DNA of 64,000 nucleotides, from contig JAAONU010000016.1 in NCBI GenBank assembly GCA_012932295.1, forward strand, positions 13,432,111 to 13,496,110. The letters run 5' to 3'. Source of the DNA: Cyclina sinensis. Its lineage: Eukaryota > Mollusca > Bivalvia > Venerida > Veneridae. Below the pieces are notes generated by a model. It did no database searches and was not told the DNA's origin. It saw nothing but the letters and a program-made list of their open reading frames with translations. Numbering within the stretch: the stretch's first letter is position 1; every line of letters begins with the position of its first letter. Both the position numbers and the translations under genes were made by a program. Below, piece after piece: positions 50,070 through 60,467 of this stretch.

Positions 50070-50690
50070 AAATCTGTACTAAGGAGGTAAAGCTTGCCGT
50101 TGATTTCACCACACAGTCCCTATTGACTAATATGCTTTTAACTCACTTATTGCATGTTTAACAAAAACTCTGACATTATAACGGCTAAATGCTATGCACT
50201 TCCGTCTTGGCGACCGCGTTTCCGTCTTAGCTGTGTTACAGTATTAGGTGTAATTACTGGTTGTTCATTCGAGTAAATTTTGTCAGTAACAGCACGCAAT
50301 CATGCGATAGGGGTAGTTCGACGCCGACACGACGCATAAAACGAAACTGCATTGTTCAGATGACACAGAAATCCGCTTTTAATACAACGAATTTCCCTAT
50401 ACTTGTGTATATATAGGATAAAACTGCCTATGGCCGAAGTTAAACTGTTCTTGGGGCTGTTTGTTTGGACGGTATATCTCTTGAGACGTGTCATCAATGG
50501 CAGCAACAACTGTCGGTATCTTATTCCAAACGTTTCGCATATTCAACCTCTTATGTTTAGAAGGCCAGTTAACATATCCCCGCAACTTGAAATAGAAAAC
50601 AGTCAACAGAGTCCGTATTTCCTCTCTGACACTAGTAATGCTGATGTTAAATACAGAAAAAATGGATATGATAAGTAAAGTGCTTGTTTA
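50070..50690 (-). pseudogene. PIF/Harbinger (HARBI1-like) transposase relic
   Basis: DDE nuclease of the DDE_4/HARBI1 family, broken. On the minus strand one frame gives KLRGYVNWPSKHKR, then VWNKIPTVVAAIDDTSQEIY (first catalytic Asp at about 50490), RPNKQPQEQFNFGHRQF and PIYTQV. A frame shift near 50397 leads to REIRCIKSGFLCHLNNAVSF. A third frame gives TDKIYSNEQPVITP (about 50287-50246, the family's GDxxYP box, second Asp kept) and RRKRGRQDGSA followed by a stop. A last frame gives VRVFVKHAISELKAY (about 50175-50131, for RVxVEHxIxxLKxY, with the catalytic Glu changed to Lys), then a stop and SIGTVW. At least three frame changes and several stops: inactive. The plus-strand frame at 50403-50678 is only its antisense shadow. 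Confidence 0.75.
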
Positions 50691-51230
50691 TTATAGTGTC
50701 ACCTCTACTGAAAGGGCCAGCCTCCCGGGCATATGAGACACCTCTATTAGTATACACATTTACAGTAAAGTACATATAAAAAAGTACATATTCACAAGCA
50801 AATCTCTTGGAAGATTACTGTCATTAAATTCACTTAAATGCTACTTACAACATGAATATAATATAAACAAAGAACTGTCAATAAAAAACCAAACCCTAAG
50901 TATGTTTGAGACTAACTGGAAAATAATATACAATTTAATTAAGTAAAATGTGGTGCTGATTTTTTCTTGTTCTATGCAGAGGAAGCCAATTTATGTAAAA
51001 ATTTCATATATCCAAAATTTTGAATTATGAGCCTTTGACATTCTTATTATTGTATTCTGAAAACAGAGCAATATGTCCTACATGCTCTTAAAATTTGGTG
51101 TTTTTTTTTAATACTTTTAGGCCTTAGAGATCCATTTTTTAATAAACATGTAATAATAATGATACATTTGTAAACTTAAAGTTACATGTAAATAGATATA
51201 TGTAGAATCCTTTGATGTGGATATGAAATG

Positions 51231-51232
<2 letters not shown>

Positions 51233-51284
<52 letters not shown>
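51233..51284. repeat. (TA)n microsatellite
   Basis: About 26 TA units, immediately left of the SINE-containing segment. Confidence 0.95.
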
Positions 51285-51288
<4 letters not shown>

Positions 51289-51409
51289 CAGTCCCCGTTT
51301 GTATATAAGTTAGATAGTTATGCATATACTTAAGAATAATGAATAATTGTAAGGTGTTGAGTGTGGATGGTTCCCCGACCCTCATACACCTATGACGGGG
51401 AGAATAAAA

Positions 51410-51588
51410 GTATAAAAAAAAAAAAAAAACCTTTACTATACGATTCCTCATCCTATGTGCAAGAGCCAGGCGGCTAGCTGGCGGCTCACCAAGCGGTCGC
51501 ATCAGAACAAGCCCCTGGCAGAACTCGAACATTCGACCTCCCGCTCCGTAAGCGAGCGCCATAACCACTACGCCACGGAGACGGTAAT
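51410..51588 (-). repeat. tRNA-derived SINE
   Basis: On the minus strand, CCGTGGCGTAGTGGTTATGG holds a pol III A box (TGGCGTAGTGG). About 35 nt further, AATGTTCGAGTTCTGCC holds a B box (GTTCGAGTTC). The non-tRNA body (AGCCGCCAGCTAGCCGCC) ends at a 16-bp homopolymer (T on the minus strand, 51429-51414). Its insertion lies in the interval between the Harbinger catalytic relic and the two minus-strand exons. Confidence 0.75.
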
Positions 51589-51641
51589 GATAGTATGATA
51601 GTACCCATACCATAACGAGCAATACTCTGTTTCTTACTTAC

Positions 51642-51937
51642 AATGTATTGGGCCTAAAAGATATGATGGTTAAAGCAACAAGCAAATTCAGAAACGACTC
51701 CGGTGTCCCGTCTGTAACATAAAAAAACTGATACCGATGTGATGACAGCATCAAACACGTTGGATCCTTCGTAAAGTCCCTCATCTGTTCCAAAAAGCCA
51801 TGTCTAATATTTAAAATTATCTAAAGTCTAAGATCCAGCAACATACCTACAAGTCCAAAATACGACATGACACGTGGTGGAGGCTCTACCAGAGCAGGAA
51901 GAGCAGCAGAAGCGACTGCTCTTGCAGCGTTGTCCAT
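51642..51937 (-). CDS. Two minus-strand exons, perhaps the 5' end of the Harbinger gene
   Basis: Exon 1 (51937-51847) starts at ATT-ATGG, with A at -3 and G at +4. It reads MDNAARAVASAALPALVEPP then PRVMSYFGLV, and ends at G|GTATGT (phase 1). An acceptor TGTTACAG precedes exon 2 (51711-51642), which continues in phase as GTPESFLNLLVALTIISF and ends at TT|GTAAGTAAG (phase 2). Strong splice sites and matching phase support a real transcript. The Ala/Pro-rich start followed by 'PRVxSYxGLV' and a 'PExFLxLxxxL' helix fits the N-terminal part of mollusc Harbinger proteins, and the catalytic relic lies 1 kb downstream on the same strand. No exon linking them was found. Alternatively it is the start of an unrelated gene. 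Confidence 0.4.
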
Positions 51938-52423
51938 AATAATCTTGGAAAATGTTAATTGTTACAGGCATGGCCTTTACCATTTAGTTTTTTTTGTCAA
52001 TAATTTATTCAATTAGGCCTTTATAGCTCTACTGTATGCGCCTTTGGATGGTAAAAATCCTAACCCAAAGTTCACGAAATTTATCGACTTTTCAAACCAT
52101 TTGAAGACATTTCTTGGTTTTATGAAAATATTTTGTATATGGTGAGTCATAGATGAAAACAGTAACAACGTTGGTAAGTTTACGTTTACATATATATGTT
52201 TCGAAACTGTAATGAAGAAATAAATACATAAAATACTGACCTGGATATCAACTCACATGTAATTAAATTTTGATTATATTGTTTTCTTCTCTGTATACAT
52301 CAAAACTCCACTATTCGTCGTATATTCATGCGTTATGTATTTATGGATTCTGACCCGGATCAGACTACTGACTCCATCACGCACCGGTAAATCGGTGCAC
52401 TTCGGCGTACAAAATGGTATAAA

Positions 52424-52431
52424 AGTCCATT
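52424..52431 (+). promoter_or_regulatory. Possible TATA box
   Basis: TATAAAAG, set in ATGGTATAAAAGTCC, lies about 150 bp upstream of the exon at 52581 and 490 bp upstream of the divergent minus-strand start at 51937. If used, transcription would begin near 52455. The downstream exon has no in-frame ATG, so the link to it is uncertain. Confidence 0.3.
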
Positions 52432-52580
52432 TCTTCTGCCACAGCATCAAAAGAATTTTTTGATACTACAGTAGTATCTTTAACTGCTAAAGCAGCTATT
52501 GTTAAGAACTGCTGTAGCATTTATCTTTGCACAGGAAAAGAAAAACTGGTCTGAAAAGAAGAAACACTGTTGATTTTAAG

Positions 52581-52772
52581 GGCATATCTTCAACACCCAA
52601 CCAGTCCGAGCGATATCTTAGATGAAATTCGCCAAAATTTAGACCATCTGACAGCCGATACCCGGCAACTATACGAGACCGGCTGCTTACGGCAGCTCCG
52701 AGACCGAACGTCAGAGAGGCTAGGCAACCTGGTCAAAAAACGACTCGAACAGATACAGGACGTAGACAAAAG
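52581..52772 (+). CDS. Coding exon of an unidentified coiled-coil protein (exon pair with 60468)
   Basis: An open frame without ATG, bounded by GATTTTAAG|G and AG|GTCAGT, phase 2 at both ends. It encodes AYLQHPTSPSDILDEIRQNL, then LTADTRQLYETGC, then RTSERLGNLVKKRLEQIQDV. The second half is a charged, Leu-spaced amphipathic helix. A TGA at 52552 in the same frame rules out simple upstream extension, so earlier exons or a different start are needed. No family recognised. The AG|G ending joins in phase to the exon at 60468 across 7.7 kb containing two transposons, giving the continuous helix KKRLEQIQDVDKRNLAIGIQ. Confidence 0.5.
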
Positions 52773-53173
52773 GTCAGTACATTATTCATCGATACTTTTA
52801 ATCGATTTTTAGTTTATAAACAGTAGAGAGTTAAGCGCTTGTTAAGATATATGTAGATCTACTAACATATCGTTGCTGATCGAGAATTTATCATTGTCAC
52901 ATGATAGCTGACGTCACATTAAAGAACGCTCTATCACGTAAACGATTACCTGTGCATACTCTGAAAACAAAACAATAGTATTGCATAAGAATGTGCATTT
53001 TTCTCTCTGTACAGTACATGCATTATTTAAAGACGTTTTCGGTAGTTTTTTTCGCGCAACTTTTTGGCGCAGCAGAGGAGATAATTACTCTTTACAAAGG
53101 AGGTAGTGTACTAGCTTTCGGATATTTCTAGATTACAGCAACAGGTTTCGGTAACGAATTTTAAAAATTGAAA

Positions 53174-56100
53174 ATGCTTCGCCATAAAGGTTTATTTAGA
53201 ACAAAATCACAAATGAACAGGTTAAATAGATTTAAGACCACCGTCAAGCAAGGCAGTAATGTAGACGGTATTTTATCCGAGGATAAAAACGAAAATGCAG
53301 GCGAAGGTCATACCCCACCCACTAGTTGTACAGGGACGCCATCCTTGATGATCGAGCCTTGGAAGATCGGCCGCAGGATTGTTGAACTAGATCACCTTGC
53401 CAAACAGTTACAGTGTACTGACTGTGAGAAAAAACTGCATTTGAGTGACATTGTGCACGAAACTAGACATGGTTTTGGATCAACTTTGATGATTGAATGC
53501 GAATGTGGTATAGTTAGAGAAGTTACAACTTGTAAAACACATCGGACTGGAAAAAGAGGACCACCAGTATTTGACATAAACACAAAGGCAGCTTTAGGTA
53601 TTGCTTATAATTTTCTATTACAAAAATGTCTTCAAGTAAAGATATAAAATTTCAAAAAGTTCGGTATTAATATATGGCATCAAAGCACATTATCGTGTAT
53701 CTAACTCATAAAATTTGATATTTCAAGCTGTTTATACACTGGTAGGTTTGAATAAGGAAGTGGCTAGTACAGACATGTATAGCCAGAAAAAAACAGCAGT
53801 ACGTGATTGACATATGCCTAACCTATACACATTGTAACATATGCTAGTCGTACAGCATTTTTTTAAAATTATAATGATTACAGGCACAACTTTTTTATTA
53901 AAATTGTAATTAAAGCCTATGTTGAATGCAATTTTAAAAATCAAATAACTTCATAACTTGGATGATGTTCGGCCAGTTATTATGTTTTCTGTAATTGATA
54001 TAATTTAAGGAAATGTTTAAATTGCTAGTGGCAGAGCGAACTGTTACTGACAGTAAGAATTTATAAGTTCTATATGTCAAATACAGTATGTATTTATATA
54101 TTTATTTGTTGTTGATAAAATTTGTTTGTTCTGAGAATTAATTTTATTTTATCAGGAAACCAGGATGTGATAAAAGTAAGAATGATATATATGGTAGATG
54201 GAAATTGGTGATGGTGCTTACACATTTATAATTCCAGTTTCCAGCTAGATGATTTAACATTTTTTTCTTCTTTGAAACAGGACTAATATTTCTTTCTGTC
54301 TAACATCTTTTTCTCATGTATAATTTTATGTTGCTTGTATCATGCTCTTTATATGTAGTTACAACTGTAATTTTCTGCTTATACTTCTTTGATATTTAGT
54401 CGCTAATATTAGAGTTAAAGTAAGACCATCCTAATGCATTACCTCTGCTATGAAGAGTATTCAAGTAGGCTAGAACTAAATGCAAGAGACTAATTAAAAA
54501 GTTAAAATCCATGATTATTCCCCTTTTTATTTGGACTCACCTACATTAATATAAGCATGTTAGTTTTTATTTTGAACTATATGGTTGTAACAACCAGTCT
54601 TGAAATAGTCACGATGAATTCTATAGTAGTTTGAATGTTATTGTCATCCATACATCATAATTAACACAGACTAAAAGGTATTTTAAATTAGTAAAGAACA
54701 GTATATAAGAGATTAATTTGATACAACTAATTATACTTAATATTTCAGTAAAGTTTGAACATTTGCATCATCATTTATCACAGAAATGATTGGTATATAA
54801 TTATGTTTTTGTTGTAATTAATCACACACATGTTATGATTGGTATGTTGATAACTAGTACATTTCATATTTAAGGAATGTTACACAGCGGATCAGGTCAT
54901 TCGCAGATAAACAATTTTATGGCAACATTGGAGATTGATTGTCCACATCATACAAGCATGAAACAGCGTGAAATGGAAGTAGCTCCCTGTGTTCAGGCGG
55001 TAGCTAAGAAGTCCTGTGATGATGCAATAGAGGAAGAAATTTCTGCTATGAAAGAAAATATAAGGTTAGAAATAAATCAGAAATAGATACTTCAAAAATA
55101 AAGTAATAACAGGGATAAATATTCTGATATATTTAAGAATTTTTATCACTGATATATCAGTAGTGGCTCAAATGCCATAGATATTTCAGCCAAGGCATGC
55201 ATATGGAAAATTTTGAATTGGAAAAAATAAGAAGCCACATATTGGAAAAAAAAGGTTTATATATAATCATATAGATAGTACAGTGGAAGCCAGTAGAATA
55301 TGTTATATAAACTGTCATCATGGTAATGTATATTTGGTTTAGAAATCATAATACAACATATAGTATATTACTGATCATTATTTCACATTGACATCTGATA
55401 TCTGAATTCAGGACATGTCACAATTAAGGGAAAGTGAATTCTATTTTCACTTTAAGATAAAAATAGCCATTTTCTCAAGACAGGAAGAATTGTTTTTAAA
55501 CTGTATAATTATAGAAATTAAATCAGATGGAGAAAATGAAAAATATAATCATATAAAAACATTCACTTTGGTTTTTGACTGTCTGTTTGCATCATTTTAT
55601 AATATACTTATTTAATTCAAATGTATACAAGTTACTTTTAATTTTTCAGACCAGAGACAGTAACACCAGATTCATCCAGAGTTAAAGGAATGTTCAAGTA
55701 TGATATGGGCTGGCAAAAAAGGGGTGCAGGCAGAGCTTATGATAGTAAGTCTGGGGTTGGAACCATGATTGGCAACAACACTGGCAAAATTTGTGCCTTT
55801 GGTGTTCGGTCAAAAGACTGTCGTAAGTGCTCCTATCACATAAAAAGAGGAAATTCTCCACGAGAACACAAATGTTGTAAAAACTGGGAAGGGTCATCCA
55901 AAGCAATGGAAGCAAATGTCGCTGTTGAGGCTGTGAAAGAAGTTGAAAGTAAAAACATCGATGTAAGTGTTATTATTATGGATGATGATGCTACAACAAT
56001 GGCAAATATTAAACAAAATGTATCTCATTCAGTCACAAAATGGAGTGATCTAAACCATGCAAAAAACATCTTGGTAACTCTTTATATCAGTTGCAGAAGA

Positions 56101-57697
56101 AACATAAATGTCTCACTCCAAAGGTTATTCAGTTCCTTCAAAAATGTTTCTCATATGCCGTTAAACAAAATAAAGAAGATCCTGCTGGTTTGAAGACAAC
56201 TTTAGAAAATATTGTTCCTCACGTCTTTGGTAAACATGAAGCATGTGACAAGAAATGGTGTGGATATCATAAAGATCCAGTCAAGTACTGCCACAAATCA
56301 CTTCCATATGGTAAGGATCTCACAGGAGAAAATCTGGAAATTGATCTCACTTCTGTATTCAACATATTCATAAATAATGCAGACAAAATTGCACCTGGTG
56401 GTTCTACTAAGGAAGTTGAGTCATTCAATAACATGTTGGCGACAAAAGCTCCCAAAAGAATTCATTATTCTGCTTCACAGAGTTTGACTAACAGATTAAA
56501 CTGTGCAGTGGCTCAAAAAAACAAAGGAACTGGTTATGTTATGGAGGTAAACAGTATGCTTGGAATGTCACCTGGTATAGTATATAAAAAATTGTCAAAT
56601 AAAAAAGAAGCTACTCGTAAAAGAAGGCTCGAAGTTGAGAACACAAGAGAGTTTAAAAAAGAAAACTGGAGAAAAAATTAAAAAAAGCTCATACAAAATT
56701 AACCAAAGAACTTCAGGAAGGAGTAACATACAAATCTGGAGTAGATCTTGTCAATATATCAGACTCAACAGAAATTCCATATCCATCAGAAGTGCCAGTT
56801 AAAGTTACTTTAGAAGATGTAACAAATTACAAAAATATTTATTGTGATATAGAAACAACATCATTGTCAAAAACATGTGACATTATTCAACTTGCTGCTG
56901 TTTGTGAACATGACCGTTTCAATACATATATAATGCCATCTAAACCTATTTCAGATGGAGCTTCACAAGTGACTGGTTTGTCTTGCCATGGCAATGTTCT
57001 GTTTTATAATGGAAGTCCAGTGCATACTGTAGCTTTGAAAGAATCTCTGTCTTTGTTTCTTGCTTGGTTACAGGATAGACAGCCATGTATTTTGATAGGT
57101 CACAACTTAATAAAATTTGATTTGCCTAGAATTTTACACGCTTATGACATTTCAAAACTTTTGTTTAATTTCCAAAATAGTATTGCGGCAGTAATAGACA
57201 CTTTACCTTTGTTTCAGGAACTTCATCCTGGACTTGATAAACATAATCAAGAATTTTTGATACATCATTTTGTTAAGGAAGGTTATGGAGCCCATAATGC
57301 TCTTGAAGATGTTAAGAGTTTGCAGACTCTAGTAACAGCTACTAATATCACTGATGAACTACTATGCAAACACAGTCTTACTGTAAATTCTGCTATAGAT
57401 TTTTACTTGTTTGATAAAAAAACAGATGGGTATATAGATTCCATGACTTGCTTAATAAAAGGCAAAATCTTGACAGCAGCTATGTGTAAAAAGGTAGCTA
57501 GAAGTGGTTTAGGACTTTGCCATTTGAAATTGGCAGTATCTAGGGGAGGTCTAGATGGGCTATACAGTGTCTTATCTGAAAAAGTCAATGGCAAACCAAG
57601 AGTTACTGCTGTAAAAAGAATAGCTAGCCAGTTGTTTGAGTTTTTAAATGCACAATGGAAATTACAAAGAAATACAGAGATAAATGATAATAATTAG
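53174..57697 (+). pseudogene. Mutator-like transposase fused to a DEDDh (PML exon-9-like) exonuclease, two frame breaks
   Basis: Three exons: 53174-53597 (AAL|G, donor G|GTATTG), 54875-55064 (acceptor TTTAAG|GA, donor AG|GTTAGA) and 55650-57697 (acceptor TTTTTCAG). Exon 1 has a zinc-knuckle-like CTDCEKKL..CECG and VFDINTKAALG, typical of the PF20700 Mutator-like transposase. Exon 3 carries KYDMGWQKRG (first Asp, 55702), IIMDDDATTMA (second, 55981), CDKKWCGYH and KEVESFNNMLATKAPK (Glu, 56418). The last third, 56792-57697, is a DEDDh nuclease: YCDIETTSL (Asp 56846, Glu 56852), GHNLIKFDLPRIL (Asp 57119) and HNALEDVKSL (His 57293, Asp 57308), then a tail like the vertebrate PML exon-9 domain. The frame changes twice by one base, near A6 runs at 56061-56066 and 56672-56677. 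Restoring one A at each would give one open frame, so this is either a young pseudogene or homopolymer assembly error. Fusion, not adjacency, is inferred because frame 3 is open from at least 56672 straight into the nuclease. Confidence 0.8.
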
Positions 57698-57769
57698 TAA
57701 ATGTGTGTCTGTTTTATCATTTACTCATGCTTATTTTTTATGACTTATGTTGTATTGATCCTGATTATG

Positions 57770-58700
57770 ACTTATGTTGCATATTTCCTGAAATGGTTAC
57801 CATGGAAACCATTAATTTTTGAAAAATATAAAACGTAGACCTTACTATTTTATCAATAATTTTTTATAGTAACACTTAGATGATGGTGTTTAGAAAGAAT
57901 TATCAAAATCTATTTAGTAGAATTTAAGTTATGTTTTGTGCTTTTTCCTGAAATGGTTACCATGGAAACATTGATTTTTTTGAAAAATGTAACATTATGA
58001 TATAGTTATTTTGTCACTTAAATTTGACAATAACAGTTACATGATGTATAGAAAGAATTATCAAAATCTATTTAGTAGAATTTCAGTTATATTAATTTAT
58101 TTGCATGATTTATTGCTATTTTATCAACTTCTCTTGAATTAAATAATATAAAAAACAGATTTGTAAAAAAAAATGTTCATATTATAGTGTATTTGACATG
58201 AAAATAATAAAATAAGATGATTTTGGCTTAAATGTATGCTAATTGATTAAACTGTGCTTAATTTTTAATGATTTTTGCATTTTTCCTGAAATGGTAACCA
58301 TGGAAACCTTGGTTTTTGAAAAAAATAAACATGGTGACCATATCATTTTATTACTTGATTTTAACAAGAACACTTTGATGTTGGTGTACAAAAAGAATTA
58401 GCAAAATTTATTGAGTAGAATTTTTTTTAATATTAATTTTTTTTTAATGATTGATGTATATTTTATCATTTTCTTATGATTGAGATTATATGAAAAATCA
58501 AAATTTGTAAAGAAAACAGATCATATTGTACTATATTCCACAAAATAACAATACAGTAACATGTTTTCAATGTTAATTCATATTCATTGAGTAACTGATG
58601 ACACATGCTACTGCATTTTCATTTAAATAGCTATTATAATGAATTTTATCATTTTGAAGTATACGGTTACCATGGAAACTGTAATTTTACAATAAATCTA
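57770..58700. repeat. Repeated 3' tail of the Mutator element with palindromic GGTTACCATGGAAACC boxes
   Basis: Units of roughly 160 bp start with TTTCCTGAAATGGTTACCAT plus GGAAAC (57786, 57949, 58280) and end with AGAATTATCAAAATCTATTT or a variant plus AGTAGAATTT. A fourth core lies at 58665. The core GGTTACCATGGAAACC is a near-palindrome resembling the RFX X-box. AT-rich between boxes, non-coding. Confidence 0.75.
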
Positions 58701-59186
58701 ATCCGGTGACATATATTTTTTTTTGTGATTTTTGAATTTACCATACATTTTTACATAAAATATCAAAAAATTACAAATTTCTATTGAAGGATCAAAACTG
58801 TAGAAAACGCCCTTAAAAACCATTTAATTGAAAGTCAATTTGTTCTGTTAGTGCGTTTGGGTCGATTATAGTCGTTCCGAGCGTTTCCGTTTTCACAACC
58901 CCGCCCCCTCCCACACACAAACTGCAGTTAACATCTTTGTTTAATTAAATCAAAATTACTTGCGCTTTTAACTATATCTTATTTTCTAAAATATATAGAT
59001 CTACTCTTCACGAAAATTGGGGATATTGTAGGTAATGTTGTTATTGCGAGTAATTGAGAAAACCATTACCTTTTGATCTTCATTTAATCAATGAAAAAAA
59101 ATCATTCACACATTTTAATCGAAAATTTAACTTTTTCGTGACATCTTTATGAGTCATACCGTTAACGTCATCATATTTACTCGCAC

Positions 59187-60110
59187 TCAATAACGTGTTG
59201 GACCACCTCTGTTGTCGCAACAAGCTTTGCAGCGACGTCTCATACTCCCAATAAGACGACTGATGGTGTGCTGAGGGATTCTGTCCCACTCTTCCTGCGG
59301 AGCATCACTGAGCTCACGTATAGTTCTGGCTGGAGGATCACGTCTTCGGATACATTTTCCAAGGATGTCCCACACATGTTCAATAGGTGATAAGTCCGAG
59401 TTCATCGCTGGCCATGGTAAAGTACGGATATGTTGCTCTTCATGTAACTATGGGCACTAGCGTTATCATCTTGGAAGATGAACTCTTTGCCATGACGTTG
59501 AGCAAAACCAGCATGTTGTCAGGGTAGTACTGGCCAGTCACACTGTCATGACACACATCTAGTTGTGTTTTGGCAGTCATAGTGACGCCACCCAATACCT
59601 ATCGAACCCACCCCCATTTCGGTCTTGGACAACCCTAGCAGCGTCTTTAAAACGTTCAAATGGGCGACGCCAATCTCTCTTCGACCATCTTAAAAGTCTA
59701 GGTTTAATCTGGATTTGTCGCTGAACATCACATATCGCCACTGGATATTATTCCACCGACGCCGCTCTATTCACCACCCAAGCATTAATACCGATGCCTT
59801 GCTGACAACGAGAAGACCACTTGAGTGCGTCTAGCGTTAAGACAGACTAAGTGAAGGCAATACGGAGAGGAGAGCTTTATTTACAACATAGCGGTCGTCA
59901 CGGACGTTCGTACATCTTGGACGTCCACTTCTTTGGATATCAATTACGTCACCAATTGTCTGGTAGCGTGACCACAATTGACAGACCACGGACTGTGAAA
60001 CATTCAAGTCAGCTGCAGTCCGGACCTGTGTACTTTCGGTCTGGAACATACAAATGGCCCGCCAACGTTGACGTTCCGTTAGACGTCTCATAATTCGAAT
60101 TGCAAATTTG
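59187..60110 (-). pseudogene. Tc1/mariner-like transposase, frame-shifted
   Basis: Cut-and-paste DDE transposase relic. The N-terminal helix-turn-helix reads RRLTERQRWRAICMFQTES, then TAADLNVSQSVVCQLWSRYQ and SGRPRC (about 60107-59900). The catalytic region follows in other frames: RYVMFSDKSRLNL (first Asp, about 59720), GKEFIFQDDNASAH (second Asp, about 59470), and SDLSPIEHVWDILGK (Glu, about 59380). It finishes with the usual Tc1 ending RRCKACCDNRGGPTRY and a stop at 59187. At least two frame shifts and internal stops between 59840 and 59410 disable it. No convincing terminal inverted repeats were found in the flanks. It lies in the same host intron as the Mutator-like element, downstream and in opposite orientation. 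Confidence 0.85.
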
Positions 60111-60467
60111 ATTTTGAATTTGTGTTTGACATCTACAAAACACAATATTCTGAAACTTTGCCCCGCTAAAGTCACAATTACCATGATTTCGGTCAATGTT
60201 AAAATCCGCGTGCAACCCCTCATGTCTTAAAGTTGCACGTGCAGCACATATTTGAACGAAATTTCTATACTTTAGTGACCAGGCTATCTATCCATGAAAG
60301 AGCATTGTAAAATAAACATGATGAAGAGTTGGTTTCCCATATTTTACAAAATAACATATTAATATCCCCTTCTTTTTGTGAACAGTATATAGCATTCGAA
60401 TCTTGACATTTAACAAGCGGTCGGTGTGTTTAAATAAAAAGCTTTCTTATTCATATTTTTATTCCAG

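Larger units (their letters stand above)
53026..58817 (+). mobile_element. Mutator-like DNA transposon carrying a transposase-exonuclease gene
   Basis: Bounded by a candidate terminal inverted repeat. TTTAAAGACGTTTTCGGTAG (continuing TTTT, 53026-53049) and, read inwards from the right, TTTAAGGGCGTTTTCTACAG (continuing TTTT, 58817-58794) match at 19 of 24 positions without gaps. The left repeat lies about 125 bp before the transposase ATG, the right one about 1.1 kb after its stop. No clear 8-11 bp target-site duplication was seen, so the ends are provisional. Contents: a three-exon transposase gene (53174-57697) and a repetitive 3' tail (57770-58700). The whole sits in an apparent host intron between exons 52772 and 60468. 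Confidence 0.55.

Noticed and set aside
50403..50678. Plus-strand 91-codon frame with a hydrophobic start resembling a signal peptide (AEVKLFLGLFVWTVYLL)
   Set aside because: The minus strand over the same bases encodes clear HARBI1-type motifs (WNKIPTVVAAIDDTS, RPNKQPQEQFNFGHR), so the plus frame is an antisense shadow.
51182..51622. 146-codon minus-strand frame
   Set aside because: Made from a SINE, a homopolymer and the (TA)n run (YIYIYI tract); not a gene.
59030..60330. Terminal inverted repeats for the Tc1-like relic
   Set aside because: No matching inverted ends were found in the flanks by eye; the element is probably truncated or its ends have decayed.
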